A DNA stretch of 64,000 nucleotides, from the NCBI RefSeq assembly GCF_010671595.1, contig NZ_JAABOP010000005.1, forward strand, positions 111,005 through 175,004. The letters are read 5' to 3'. Numbering within the stretch: position 1 is the first letter of the stretch; the number at the start of each line of letters is the position of its first letter. Below the pieces are notes generated by a model, which saw nothing but the letters and a program-made list of their open reading frames with translations, had not been told where the DNA came from and did no database searches. This DNA comes from Muriicola jejuensis (lineage in GTDB: Bacteria; Bacteroidota; Bacteroidia; Flavobacteriales; Flavobacteriaceae). This document shows positions 45,701 through 55,600 of this stretch, piece by piece. The position numbers and the translations under genes were made by a program.

Positions 45701-46201
45701 ATGGTCGTGATCGTAATGGGTTTACCGGGATCGGGCAAAAGCTATTTTGCTGAAAGGCTCGGGGGGAAGATAAATGCTGTATATATCAGCAGTGACCGAG
45801 TGCGCAAGGAGCTCTTTGAGAAGCGCACCTATTCCAGGGCAGAAAAGGCCAGGGTGTACAAGGAAATGCTGCAACGTATGGAATTGGCCATGGCTCATAA
45901 AAAGTCGGTGGTACTGGATGCTACTTTTCACGATAAGGAGACGAGGGATGTGTTTCTGGAAAAAACTGAAAAGCAGGCTTTCTTGATAGAAGTACAGGCC
46001 TCCGAGGCACTTATCAGGCGGCGATTGAAAAAAAGCAGGCCATATAGCGAGGCCGATTTTGAGGTCTATGAGCTACTTCGCAACCAGTGGAGTTCCGTGG
46101 AACAGCCGCATCTCATTTTGGAATCCACGGACGATAACATAGACGATATGCTGACCAAGGCGTTAGATTACCTGAGCAATGACACCGGAACAGATCCATA
46201 A
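45701..46201 (+). CDS. P-loop (AAA/zeta-type) small-molecule kinase
   Basis: 166 residues. Walker A GLPGSGKSYF at 7-16, Walker-B-like VVLDATFHD at ~70, and an arginine-rich lid (ALIRRRLKKSRPY). Related to the ATP-binding half of the widespread 'bifunctional aminoglycoside phosphotransferase/ATP-binding protein'. Here that half is a separate gene whose end overlaps the APH gene by 23 bases. Substrate unknown. Confidence 0.82.
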   Translation: MVVIVMGLPGSGKSYFAERLGGKINAVYISSDRVRKELFEKRTYSRAEKARVYKEMLQRMELAMAHKKSVVLDATFHDKETRDVFLEKTEKQAFLIEVQASEALIRRRLKKSRPYSEADFEVYELLRNQWSSVEQPHLILESTDDNIDDMLTKALDYLSNDTGTDP

Positions 46202-47195
46202 ACTAATTTCCGAAGGTGAATTCCCGGAAACATCTTCCGGTCGTGAATTGATCGAAACGCATATATCGTGGGTCATCCTGTGTGATGAATTCGTGTACAA
46301 GATCAAAAAACCGATCCGGTATTCCTTTCTTGATTTTTATACCGTGGAAAGACGGAAACATTATTGTGACAGGGAATTGGAACTCAACAGGCGGTTTGCA
46401 CCCGACATTTACCTGGGAGTGTTTCCGGTCCATGAGGTCAATGGAAAATTAATGATAGGCGAACACTATGGGACTCCTGTAGATTACGCCCTGAAGATGC
46501 GCAAACTCAACCCCGAAAGGCGCCTTGACAAACTGCTCAGCCAAGGTAGTATAACCAGGGAACACATAATCAGCCTGGCAATATGGATTGCCGATTTCCA
46601 CAAAAAATCCACTGTGATCCGGGAAAAGGACGTTTTGGATGTGGGAGTAAAATTCAATGACCTGGCGACTCAAAAGCCATTGATTTCAGCTCAACTCGGG
46701 GAGGCCCGGGCCCGGATCATCGACTGGTCGGTCGAGGTGTCCGACATGTTTTTGCGGAAAAACGAGGCCTTGCTGACAGAAAGACTGAAAGCCGGCTTTT
46801 TCAGGGATTGCCACGGAGACCTGCATTCGCGGAACATTTTTATGTTGCCGGCCCCCCAGCCGTTTGATTGCCTTGAGTTTAATGACGACTATCGACAGAT
46901 CGACGTCCTGAATGAGGTAGCCTTTCTCTGCATGGACCTGGACGCATTTGAAAAACACACCTTATCAAATTTGTGCATCCAATATTACAACCTCCATTTT
47001 CCAGCAATGCGCACGGCAGAAGAACGGGATCTTTTTGTGTACTACAAGGCCTATCGCGCCAATGTGCGGGCTAAGGTGAACAGCCTCCGGGCCGGGAGTG
47101 AATCAGACAAGGGCAAAAAACAAAGGATGCTCGCTGAGACATTAAAGTATTTGAATATGATGGAAGCGTATCTCCAATCCCTTGCCCTTGCTTAA
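46179..47195 (+). CDS. APH-family phosphotransferase
   Basis: 338 residues. The kinase-like loop is RDCHGDLHSRNIF, with the metal-binding region in DCLEFNDDYRQIDVLNE, and an N-terminal lobe with VYKIKKPIRYSFLDF. This is the APH half that in many bacteria is fused to the preceding P-loop kinase; gene order is reversed compared with the fusion, in which APH comes first. Despite the name it is unlikely to be an antibiotic resistance enzyme. A short hairpin follows the stop. Confidence 0.85.
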   Translation: MTPEQIHKLISEGEFPETSSGRELIETHISWVILCDEFVYKIKKPIRYSFLDFYTVERRKHYCDRELELNRRFAPDIYLGVFPVHEVNGKLMIGEHYGTPVDYALKMRKLNPERRLDKLLSQGSITREHIISLAIWIADFHKKSTVIREKDVLDVGVKFNDLATQKPLISAQLGEARARIIDWSVEVSDMFLRKNEALLTERLKAGFFRDCHGDLHSRNIFMLPAPQPFDCLEFNDDYRQIDVLNEVAFLCMDLDAFEKHTLSNLCIQYYNLHFPAMRTAEERDLFVYYKAYRANVRAKVNSLRAGSESDKGKKQRMLAETLKYLNMMEAYLQSLALA

Positions 47196-47196
47196 C

Positions 47197-47214
47197 AGAA
47201 GCTGACGCTTCTTT
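47197..47214. terminator. Weak terminator between APH and mlaD
   Basis: AGAAGC/GCTTCT stem with a TGAC loop then TT and a short pyrimidine tract, lying between convergent genes. Confidence 0.4.
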
Positions 47215-47218
47215 CCCT

Positions 47219-48205
47219 TTAGTTCTTCTCTCCCTTTTCTTTGAGCTGTTGCCTCTCCAGCTTCCTGAAATAGCCACGAGTGAGAAAATTGTGTTTCAGG
47301 GCCTCCATGTTCTGGTTGAATTTTTCCACCCCCTCCTCTACATTTCTCACCGTATTTTCTAACTGTCGCACAAGGACGGTATCCTGGGTCAGGTACCGCA
47401 TGGCTCCTCCTTCCTTATCGATCTCGGTGATCAACTTGTCCAGTTTTTGTACAGTGCTTTCAAGTCCGGTACTCGAGTTCTCTAAACTTCCAATAACATT
47501 ACGGACCTGTTGGGCCGTAAGGCTGTCTGCCAACAGCACACCCGCAGTACTTTGTTCAAAATCGATCTTTTTCATGATGTTGTTCAGCTCCGAAAGGGCC
47601 GAATTTGCCTGCCTGCTCGTGTGTTTGAGGTTGGTGATCGACTGCTGAAGGTCACTGGCCATCACCGTGTCGTTTAGAAGTCGGCCAAAGGTGCCTTTCC
47701 CCTTCACCAGGGCCTGGGAAACTTTTAGCAGATCGGCAGTCAAAAGGGCGGCATTTTCATTGGTGGTATTCAGGGTGCTGAGGATATCCTGAGTCGCGAT
47801 CTTGCTGTAGGATTGCAGTTGGTCGCCTGGTTCAACAAGGAGAGTATCCCCTTCGGAAGGTACAATATTGACCAGCATACTGCCCACCAGTCCATCGGTA
47901 CCGATCATAGCCACAGCATCTTTTCTTATATGCTCCCGCATTTTTTCATCAATGACCATATACACCTTGATGGTCGTATCGTTGATCATCTCAATTCGAT
48001 TTACCGTACCTACATTGATCCCGGAAAAGCGCACATTATTACCTTTTTGAAGTCCGTTTGCATTCTTAAAATCAGCGTTAAGCTGAAATGTATTCCCGAA
48101 CAGGTTCTGCTGGTTCCCGATCAGGTAGGCCGCTATAACCAATAGTACAGTGCCCATAACCACAAACACACCGAGTCTGATATGGTTAGCCGTTGTTTTT
48201 TCCAT
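47219..48205 (-). CDS. mlaD: MlaD-type MCE-domain lipid-transport protein
   Basis: 328 residues. One N-terminal helix (~10-30), then the MCE domain (GNTFQLNADFKNANGLQKGNN... VRFSGINVGTV), and a long helical coiled coil (~130-320) typical of Bacteroidota MCE proteins. It binds phospholipid in the periplasm and works with MlaE and MlaF just upstream (4-base gap). No MlaB STAS gene or MlaC is next to it. Confidence 0.9.
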   Translation of the reverse strand: MEKTTANHIRLGVFVVMGTVLLVIAAYLIGNQQNLFGNTFQLNADFKNANGLQKGNNVRFSGINVGTVNRIEMINDTTIKVYMVIDEKMREHIRKDAVAMIGTDGLVGSMLVNIVPSEGDTLLVEPGDQLQSYSKIATQDILSTLNTTNENAALLTADLLKVSQALVKGKGTFGRLLNDTVMASDLQQSITNLKHTSRQANSALSELNNIMKKIDFEQSTAGVLLADSLTAQQVRNVIGSLENSSTGLESTVQKLDKLITEIDKEGGAMRYLTQDTVLVRQLENTVRNVEEGVEKFNQNMEALKHNFLTRGYFRKLERQQLKEKGEKN

Positions 48206-48209
48206 GGTG

Positions 48210-49007
48210 CTACTTTTTAAAGAATGCTTCTACTTTCGGGTCCTTGTCGGAGGATAGTTCTGCGTACGTTCCCTCGGCATAATTGATGCCATCAACCAGG
48301 AGTACCATCCGCTCGGATACGACCCTGGCACAATCCACATCATGAGTGATTATAAGCGATGAGGTGTTGTACTTCCGCTGAATGCTCCGCATAAGTTCGA
48401 TGATTTCCTTGGCGGTGATAGGATCAAGGCCACTTGTGGGTTCATCGTACAGGATCACCTTCGGTTTCAGGATGAGCGTACGGGCCAGGGCTACGCGTCT
48501 CTTCATCCCACCCGATAATTCCTCGGGCATCAGGTCGATGGTATGGGCCAGCCCTACATTCTCCAGGGCTTCCATCACCAAAGGTTCCGTATCGGACACA
48601 TTGCCCAGTTTTTCCCTGTGCCGCCGAATGGGAAATTCCAGGTTTTCCCTCACGGTCATGGAATCATACAGGGCACTGCCCTGAAAAAGGAAGCCGATAT
48701 CGGCCCTGAGGGCATCGAGCTGGGCCTGGTCCAGGGTGTTCACTTCCCTGCCCATGACCTCGATATAACCGCTATCCGGTTGCATCAGTCCTACCAGGCA
48801 TTTGATCATTACGGACTTCCCTGAACCCGATTTGCCCATGACCACCAGGTTCTCCCCTTCGTATAATCTCAGGTGAAAACCATTGAGAACGTGGTTTTCG
48901 CCAAAACTCTTTCGCAGGTCCCTGATATCGATGACCACCTTCCTTCCCTGGGTAATTTTCCCTGAGGGGCTATCCTGAACATGTGGTATGTAGCTGTTGT
49001 TTCCCAT
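48210..49007 (-). CDS. mlaF: MlaF-type ABC transporter ATPase
   Basis: 265 residues: Walker A GKSGSGKSVM, signature LSGGMKRRVALAR, Walker B VILYDEPTSGLD, H-loop IITHDVDCA. Energises lipid transport by the MlaE permease; one base separates it from the mlaE stop and 4 from mlaD. Confidence 0.94.
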   Translation of the reverse strand: MGNNSYIPHVQDSPSGKITQGRKVVIDIRDLRKSFGENHVLNGFHLRLYEGENLVVMGKSGSGKSVMIKCLVGLMQPDSGYIEVMGREVNTLDQAQLDALRADIGFLFQGSALYDSMTVRENLEFPIRRHREKLGNVSDTEPLVMEALENVGLAHTIDLMPEELSGGMKRRVALARTLILKPKVILYDEPTSGLDPITAKEIIELMRSIQRKYNTSSLIITHDVDCARVVSERMVLLVDGINYAEGTYAELSSDKDPKVEAFFKK

Positions 49008-49008
49008 C

Positions 49009-49815
49009 CTACAAATCGTAAAAAATATCCGTTACGAATACGGCAATAAAGTCCACCATAAAAAGTAAAAGAGACGCCGTGACCACCGCTGTGTTGGCTG
49101 CAATACCCACTCCCGCCGTTCCCTTTTTGCTGTAATATCCCTTATAACAGCCAACCAGGCCGATCACAAAACCAAAAAAGAACGATTTGATCGTGGCGGG
49201 TATCAGGTCGCCATACCCCAGGGCATTGAAGACGGTATTGAAATAGAGCTGAAATGAAACGTCCCCCTTGAGGTTTTCCACGAGGGCTGAACCGAACAGG
49301 GCCACTAAATCCCCAAAAACAACCAGAAGCGGAAGCATGAGGGTGGTGGCCAGGATACGGGTCACAACCAGGTATTTAAATGGATTGGTACCCGAGACCT
49401 CCATGGCATCAATTTGCTCGGTCACCCGCATAGAACCCAGTTCTGCCCCCATGCCGGAGGCGATCCGGCCGGCGCATATCAGGGCAGTGATTACCGGGCC
49501 TATCTCACGAACGATGGAAATCCCCACCATGTTGGGCATCCAGGAAACCGCCCCGAATTCAATAAGTGTAGGCCTCGATTGGAGCGTGAGTACGAGACCA
49601 ATAATAAATCCGGTAACTACAACCAGCACCAGGGACCTGTTCCCTACCTGGTAACACTGCCGGAGCAGCTCTCTGAATTCCAGAGGGGGCCTGATGACCT
49701 CCCTGAAGAAACGGGCAGCGAAGAAAGACAGGGCACCGGTCTCCGCAAAGAAGTCCCTTATGGCCGTATGCAGGCCACGGGTCCGTTGCCTTAATGTCCT
49801 CTGCCCGACAGTCAT
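49009..49815 (-). CDS. mlaE: MlaE-type ABC transporter permease
   Basis: 268 residues with ~5-6 hydrophobic segments and the MlaE family core (REIGPVITALICAGRIASGMGAELGSM is present in parts: GPVITALICAGRIASGMGAE and MRVTEQIDAMEVSGTNP). First gene of the mlaEFD operon, which maintains outer-membrane lipid asymmetry. An oxidoreductase gene fragment lies on the opposite strand 110 bases upstream. Confidence 0.93.
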   Translation of the reverse strand: MTVGQRTLRQRTRGLHTAIRDFFAETGALSFFAARFFREVIRPPLEFRELLRQCYQVGNRSLVLVVVTGFIIGLVLTLQSRPTLIEFGAVSWMPNMVGISIVREIGPVITALICAGRIASGMGAELGSMRVTEQIDAMEVSGTNPFKYLVVTRILATTLMLPLLVVFGDLVALFGSALVENLKGDVSFQLYFNTVFNALGYGDLIPATIKSFFFGFVIGLVGCYKGYYSKKGTAGVGIAANTAVVTASLLLFMVDFIAVFVTDIFYDL

Positions 49816-49924
49816 AATCTTAAAGGTACTTTTTCAATATGAGTTGAAAAATGATATTAATCATGCCAGAAACCAGCTATTTATTAGTGCCAGAACGAAC
49901 CATTCAGAATCCCTAACCCTGGAG

Positions 49925-50264
49925 ATTCTTCCTGTGCGGAATGGCAGTGAACCCGGACGGGGCCAGGAACATGGCCGAGGGGGGAATGGTAGATGGCATC
50001 GGCAACGCATTTTTTGGGGAACTCTTCTTTTCCGAGGGTGTTCCTTCGCAAAATAACTTTGACACCTACCATATGATCCGGATGAAAGAGGCCCCTAAGG
50101 AAATAGAGGTTTACTTTGTAGAGAACAAAATCGACCCCACCGGACTGGGAGAACCCACCTTCCCCCCTATTTTTGCGGCTCTTGCCAATGCACTTTACAG
50201 GGCGACCGGAAGAAGATATACCAAACAACCATTTAATGATTTCAGTCCTGATCTGATCGGTTAA
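49925..50264 (+). pseudogene. C-terminal fragment of a third molybdopterin oxidoreductase
   Basis: About 110 codons in frame, homologous to the last part of the 43227 gene: VNPDGARNMAEGG, GNAFFGELFFSEGVPS, NNFDTYHMIRMKEAP, TGLGEPTFPPIFAALANAL, then RRYTKQPFNDFSPDLIG. The similarity starts abruptly at 'CG.(A/V)VN'. The catalytic Glu is there but the other 85% of the enzyme is missing, so it cannot be functional. Confidence 0.88.
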
Positions 50265-50691
50265 AATTCCCGGACAAAAAAGAAGGCTTATCTACGTAAG
50301 CATTGGCAGACAGGCCCTATTGAGGAAATAGGAGCGCCTCTCAGGGGAATGATCTGTTTCAATTTCTACCCCGATAAAGGGACATAACCGCTTGTTGACC
50401 GTCCTGACCTCCGATCGGAAGTGCAGGAAAAAAGCAAACACACTAATCTTTATAAACATGCTCGACGATCTGGACTTTAATTGCAGCTGTGCAACAGTAA
50501 AGCGGGCATTGTTGATTTCTGATGCGTTCAATCTTGCCTTTAGCTTTGGATAAAAAAGCTATTCATTGAAAGCGTCGACAGGCTAGTTTTTGATTTCACA
50601 ACTAAAATACACAACAAACCCGGTATGTTATGCAACATTTATTAGTCCTGGTTTTAAAGGCTTGATATTTTCGTCTTGAATATCCACGGTT
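50265..50691. other. Intergenic region, about 430 bases
   Basis: No gene recognised. A short frame (MLDDLDFNCSCATVKR..., 31 codons near 50458) and a 79-codon minus-strand frame show no recognisable pattern; neither is supported. Confidence 0.45.
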
Positions 50692-51690
50692 TTGAGAATT
50701 GGTTTTAAAAACTTATTTACATCCATCCTGGCCATGACTTGGTTTGGTATTCAGGTATATGCACAAAACCTGCCCCCGGTGGCCTCAGATGATCTGTATA
50801 CTACGGGCTTTAACAACCAGCTCATCACCGATGCTTCAATTGGGGTGCTCAGCAATGATACGGACAACGGAGGGGTGGGTTCTCTCTGGGTTGTATCAAC
50901 ACCTGTCGTTGGACCGGCTTCGGGAACCCTCGTGCTTGCTGCGGACGGGAGTTTTGTTTACACTCCAAATACCGGGTTTGTAGGCCAGGATCAGTTTACT
51001 TACAGGGTATGCGATGACGGTCTCCCCAGCACGGTTGTATCCCGTTTTGATTTTAACAGCACTCCGCTGACCCAGGCTTCCGTGGGGCCAAATGCCACGT
51101 CAATTAACCCGAATGCAGCTCAAAATGGCTGTGGTATCTACCTGGCAAGCGGATCGGGTGGAAGCGCCGGCCTGGATGTGGTGGTCCCAAACACAGGCGG
51201 GATCTTTAATTTTACGAGTTTCACAGCATCCTTCGAATACAGAGACCAGGAAAGCACGGCTGACATCGTTACTGCGGGCAATTTCAGGATATACCATATC
51301 ACCGGGAATCAGTTGGGCATTTCCATTTCAGTCATCAATGGGGCTACCGGACTACCCCAGACCTTTATCCAAAATCTGGGCAACTTCCTGCCCGGCAGTA
51401 ATCCCTACAGCATTTTCTACGACGAACGCACGGGATCCATAGAGTATACCGCGAATGGATCTGTGAGCACTTTCGCACTGGCCCCACCCAACTCCCCATT
51501 AAATACGTCTCTGGCGAGCGGTCTTACACTGGGCAGGTTTATGGATGGAAGTGGTTCTACCACACCCTCCCTTTGCAGCATGGAATTTACAGACAACAGC
51601 ATCCTCTGTGATGAGGCTGTGGCGACCTTGAACGTTCATGCCACCGTTATCACAAACAGACGGATCACTTACCGGGTTGGGATAGATTAA
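50692..51690 (+). CDS. Secreted protein with cadherin/Ig-like domain
   Basis: 332 residues starting at TTG (there is a stop five codons upstream and no ATG before the signal peptide), with signal sequence LFTSILAMTWFGIQVYAQ. Residues ~28-110 contain NLPPVASDDLYTT, GVLSNDTDNGG and GSFVYTPNTGFVGQDQFTYRV, the VCBS/Big_9 Ig-like domain. The rest is beta-rich and undefined. The C-terminus (VITNRRITYRVGID) resembles the short conserved tails of some flavobacterial secreted proteins; a type IX secretion signal is not certain. Confidence 0.72.
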   Translation: MRIGFKNLFTSILAMTWFGIQVYAQNLPPVASDDLYTTGFNNQLITDASIGVLSNDTDNGGVGSLWVVSTPVVGPASGTLVLAADGSFVYTPNTGFVGQDQFTYRVCDDGLPSTVVSRFDFNSTPLTQASVGPNATSINPNAAQNGCGIYLASGSGGSAGLDVVVPNTGGIFNFTSFTASFEYRDQESTADIVTAGNFRIYHITGNQLGISISVINGATGLPQTFIQNLGNFLPGSNPYSIFYDERTGSIEYTANGSVSTFALAPPNSPLNTSLASGLTLGRFMDGSGSTTPSLCSMEFTDNSILCDEAVATLNVHATVITNRRITYRVGID

Positions 51691-51747
51691 GTTCAGCCCC
51701 TATTCTTTATTGAAACCAACCGCCATTGCCAGATTTTATTGGCAGGT

Positions 51748-51900
51748 TCAGCCACTCAGATCCGTGATCTTTGATCCTGTTAATTCTCGAACCCGGGAGG
51801 TGATTTTTTCAATTGGCCAGTCCCACCATTTCAAAGCCAGAAGCTGGTCGATCTCTTCGTCCGAAAAGCGCTTTCATATCAATTTCGCCGGATTGCCTAC
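51748..51900 (-). pseudogene. Relic of a CatB-type hexapeptide acetyltransferase C-terminus
   Basis: On the minus strand the frame reads VGNPAKLI, a TGA stop, then KRFSDEEIDQLLALKWWDWP, IEKI and on to a stop. GNPAK.I..RF...EI..LL.L.WWDW is the hallmark end of xenobiotic acetyltransferases. Only ~50 codons survive, with an in-frame stop, and the upstream side runs into a palindromic element. Confidence 0.75.
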
Positions 51901-51922
51901 CTAATTTAGTTAGGATTACCTC

Positions 51923-51940
51923 TCCCGATAGTTATCGGGA
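51923..51940. repeat. Short palindrome TCCCGATA-gt-TATCGGGA
   Basis: Eight-base perfect inverted repeat with a two-base centre, a common intergenic palindrome type of flavobacterial genomes, placed at the broken edge of the acetyltransferase relic. Confidence 0.6.
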
Positions 51941-52123
51941 TCGGTGATCCTGAAGGGTGGAAGTTGACAGTAAAGTGAACCTACTCGCTGCGCTCATTGG
52001 GATTTTTTTTCCTTACTTTGACCTCAAACTAATAGGCACAGTTGATGTTTTGAATTTGGAATTTCTATATCCCAAATTCCCATTCCTAATAGTAATCCGG
52101 GGGAATGAAATAAGAACGTTTTT

Positions 52124-52168
52124 GGCGGGCATGCCCGCCTCAGCTGCGCCTTAGCGCAGCTGAGGCGG
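52124..52168. repeat. Compound palindrome abutting tRNA-Ser
   Basis: GGCGGGCATGCCCGCC (52124-52139) overlaps a 15-bp perfect stem CCGCCTCAGCTGCGC (52135-52149) / GCGCAGCTGAGGCGG (52154-52168) with a 4-base loop. The right arm covers the 3' end of the tRNA gene; it may also act as its terminator. Confidence 0.75.
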
Positions 52169-52249
52169 AGAGACTGGGACTCGAACCCAGGCGACACATA
52201 ACCGTCGACAGACTAGCAATCTGCTCTGATTCCACTCCGGCACCTCACC
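52166..52249 (-). tRNA. tRNA-Ser (anticodon GCT), imperfect stems
   Basis: Minus-strand GGTGAGGTGCCGGAGTGG start, anticodon loop TTGCTAG (GCT at 34-36, T33, A37), variable arm CGAC...GTCG, T arm CTGGG-TTCGAGT-CCCAG and 3' strand TCTCTCC. The acceptor stem has a T-T mismatch at pair 3-70 and the D stem is poor. Either a working variant or a decaying gene. Confidence 0.8.
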
Positions 52250-52667
52250 AAAGAATAAATTAAAGACGGGTTTATACTCAGAATTATATAGTCATCAAGG
52301 CTTCATAATGTATCCTTACCGACCTCTTGAAATGAATATAGCGCTCTTCAAGCCATCTGATGCTGTCAAGCAATTCTTGAAATTATTTTAAAGGAAATAT
52401 ATCAGAAACAATGTGAAAAGTTCAGGCAAGATGAAAATAGATTCCCTCTTTTGAACGGCAGGTCTCTATCAAGTTATACATTAGAGTCTGATTTAGTGTT
52501 TATTCATAAATTCCATTAGTATAAATTTGGTAAAAAATACCCAACAGGGTTTGCAAGATTTAACCTAATGTCTATTAAAAAAAGCTAACAGATCTGTTTA
52601 ATTGATCTATTGATAGAACGTATCGTTTAACTGAGGTCCTGGTTGTTTCCAATACCTCCCCCTTTCA
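52250..52667. promoter_or_regulatory. Intergenic region upstream of tamB
   Basis: About 420 AT-rich bases without a gene. TAAATTTG at 52522-52529 is an exact TAnnTTTG and the best -7 candidate for tamB, though no TTG lies at -33 and the leader would be ~130 bases. Confidence 0.35.
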
Positions 52668-55600
52668 ATGAAAAAAATAAGGTATTCAAATAAATATGTA
52701 AAATACACCGTAAAGTCGTTTGCGGTGCTGTTGCTGTTATGTTTATTGGTACTGCTGTTTATTCGAAGCCCCTGGGGTCAACGTATAGTAGTGGATCGTA
52801 TTGTTTCCTACGTCACCGAGAAGACCGGAACCAATATCACCATTGATAAGCTTTTTATTAACTTCTCCGGGGATCTGGAATTAGAAGGTCTTTACCTGGA
52901 AGACCTGCAAAAAGACACCTTATTGTACTCACGAAATTTGCAGGTAGACATTGCACTGACCTCCCTGATCTTTTACAACACCCTAAAACTGGAGGATTTG
53001 CAATGGACAGGGGTGGTCGCCCAAATCAAAAGGGCGGAAAACACCGAAAAATATAATTTCTCTTTCCTTCCGGAGGCACTGCTCTCAGAAGAACCTGCAC
53101 CGGAAGATGAAGTGTCAGAGCCTTTTACCATTGAGATAGGCTCGCTGGCCTTGACCGATTTTAAGGTAGCCTACCTCGATGAATTCCTGGGGATTGAAAG
53201 CCGTAACGCTATCGGACAGCTGTACGCCTCTGTAAATACCATCGATCTGGAGGAACTGATTTTTTATTTTGAAGAAGTGCGGCTTACCAACTCAGACCTC
53301 ACCTACCTGCAGACCAAGCCCACGGCACCCCAAACGAACGAGGCAACCACTGCATCACCCCGATTGCAGTTTTTAGAATTATCCGTTAATAAATTTACCG
53401 CCAACTATCGCACCCTTTCAGATGGGATTATGGCTAAGGTGACCATTGGCGAATTAAACATGGGGATACCCAATTTGGATATTGCTTCAAATTCATACGC
53501 TATTGAGGGGCTGTCGCTTCGCAATTCAGATATCACCCTTAATGTAGACAGCCCGCTTGGTGTGCCGAACCCGCAGACGCCCAAGCCCTTAGCACCATCC
53601 TTCAGTTGGCCCGATCTCCGGCTCAACGCCAGCGATATCATCTTGGAAAACAACCAGGTTCATTTCGCTTCGAAAAGCAGAGGCTCCCAACCGGGGTCCT
53701 CAGCATCCTACCCCCTATCCATTTCCGGTATTGGCCTAAGTGTCCCTACCCTTTCCTACGAGCCCGGTAAAGCAGTTGCAACCATTGACCACTTCACCTT
53801 TGAGGAGCAAAGTGGTTTCGCTTTAAAGGAGCTGAGATTAGATGGCAGCATGGACGATAACCACCTGCAACTATCCAATGTAAATGTTGAAACCAGAGGA
53901 AGCAGACTGAACGGAGCGGTTAAATTGGACTACACTTCCATGGGAGAACTCATGAATGCCTCCCAAAAAGTTTCTATTGACATGAATGTGCCTTCTTTTT
54001 CCATTAACATCAATGAATTGTTAGCCTTTCAACCCTCATTGGCTGATAATCAAATCTTGATGGCCGTTGCCCAATACCCTGTATCCGGACAACTGTTTGC
54101 CAAGGGCACTTTAGACCAAATTTTTCTGGCCCGATCCGAAGTACGATGGGGCAATGATACGCGGCTCACTTTGGAAGGTACTGTTTTTCAGGGTTCTGAG
54201 GTGGACTCACTAAGGGTCGACTTCAATACCATCCGGGGCGTATCCAGCAGATCCGATATGGATCGTTTTATCATAGAAAAAGACACCATGTTATCACTCC
54301 CCGAAGAAGTACAACTTACGGGCAGGGCCTCCGGGTCAATAGCGGATATAAGCGCCGAAATTTATCTAACCTCCTCTTTGGGAAGTGCTTCCTTTAAAGG
54401 CCGCGGAGGGCTGTCAGACACCCCCTTTATCGATGGCGCCATGGCAGTTGACAGCCTGCAACTCGACCAACTACTCCATAATACGAAATTGGGGCTGCTT
54501 TCACTCAGTGCCAAGGTGTCTGCAAAAGGAGCTGCCCTTGATGCGTTAAGTGGCAACTATGAAGCTATGGTCTCCCATTTCGATTTTAATGAGTACACGT
54601 TCAGCAACCTATCTGCTAACGGGACAATTCAAAATGGGAAGGGGACTATGGACCTTGATTATCAAGATGCTCATCTGAACCTGGCATCACAAACGCTTTT
54701 GGATTTAGGCAAGGACCACTATGCCATAACCTCAAAAACAACTCTTAAAGGTGCCGATTTAAAGGCCTTACTCCTCAGTTCGCATGCCATAAAACTCGGG
54801 GCGAATATAGAAGTAGCTTTTGAAGGCACGTCGGATACCTATTCCTTTGAAACCATAATTTCACAGGTCGTATCTGTCCTGGATGGTGAACAGGTTCCAA
54901 CTGGCAATATCAGCATTAATGGCTCCCTGGGCCCGAACAGGACCAGGATAACTATTGAAAGTGGTTTTCTCAATGCGTCCCTTCAGGCCGATGGCACCCC
55001 TGACCGTATTGCGAAAGCGTTGGAATACCAATTGAAGGGCTACTTTTTGAACGAAAAAGTTCCTGACATACAAAAAGATTCCATTGCCATGCAATTGAGC
55101 GCTCGCGTAACGCCACAACCGATAGTCACCAAATTGTTCCTGGAAGGCCTTGAACAACTAGATACCATCGCAATCAATGCCTATTTTGATGCCCGGACTG
55201 AAAAATTTCAGGCAGACCTGCATCTTCCATATGTGCAGTACCAGGGTGCTGCCGTCGACAGTCTTCATATTTCAATAGATGGCTCGGCGACCCAATTAAG
55301 GTTTGCCTCGGGCATGGCTTCCTTGACATACGGTGAAGTGTTTATTGATAAAACCGATTTTAACGGCACACTCCTGAATAAAGAATTGCTGTTAGATTTT
55401 AACTCCTATGACGGGGAGGAAAAATTAGTGCATATCGCTACTGAAATGAGCATGAATAAGGATACTATCAATCTTACAATTGATCCCTCCCAACTTATTC
55501 TTAATAAAAAGCAATGGCGCATTCCCGAGAACAATGCGATTTCGATAAGCGAAAAACTATTGCGTTTTGAGAACCTGCGGTTGATAAGAAATGCAGAGGT

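Noticed and set aside
46179..47195. Aminoglycoside resistance gene
   Set aside because: The APH fold is shared by many small-molecule kinases; the sequence groups by its features with the kinase-linked family of unknown substrate, not with resistance enzymes.
50292..50531. 79-codon minus-strand frame after the oxidoreductase fragment
   Set aside because: No recognisable motif, no ribosome-binding or promoter context; composition like intergenic DNA.
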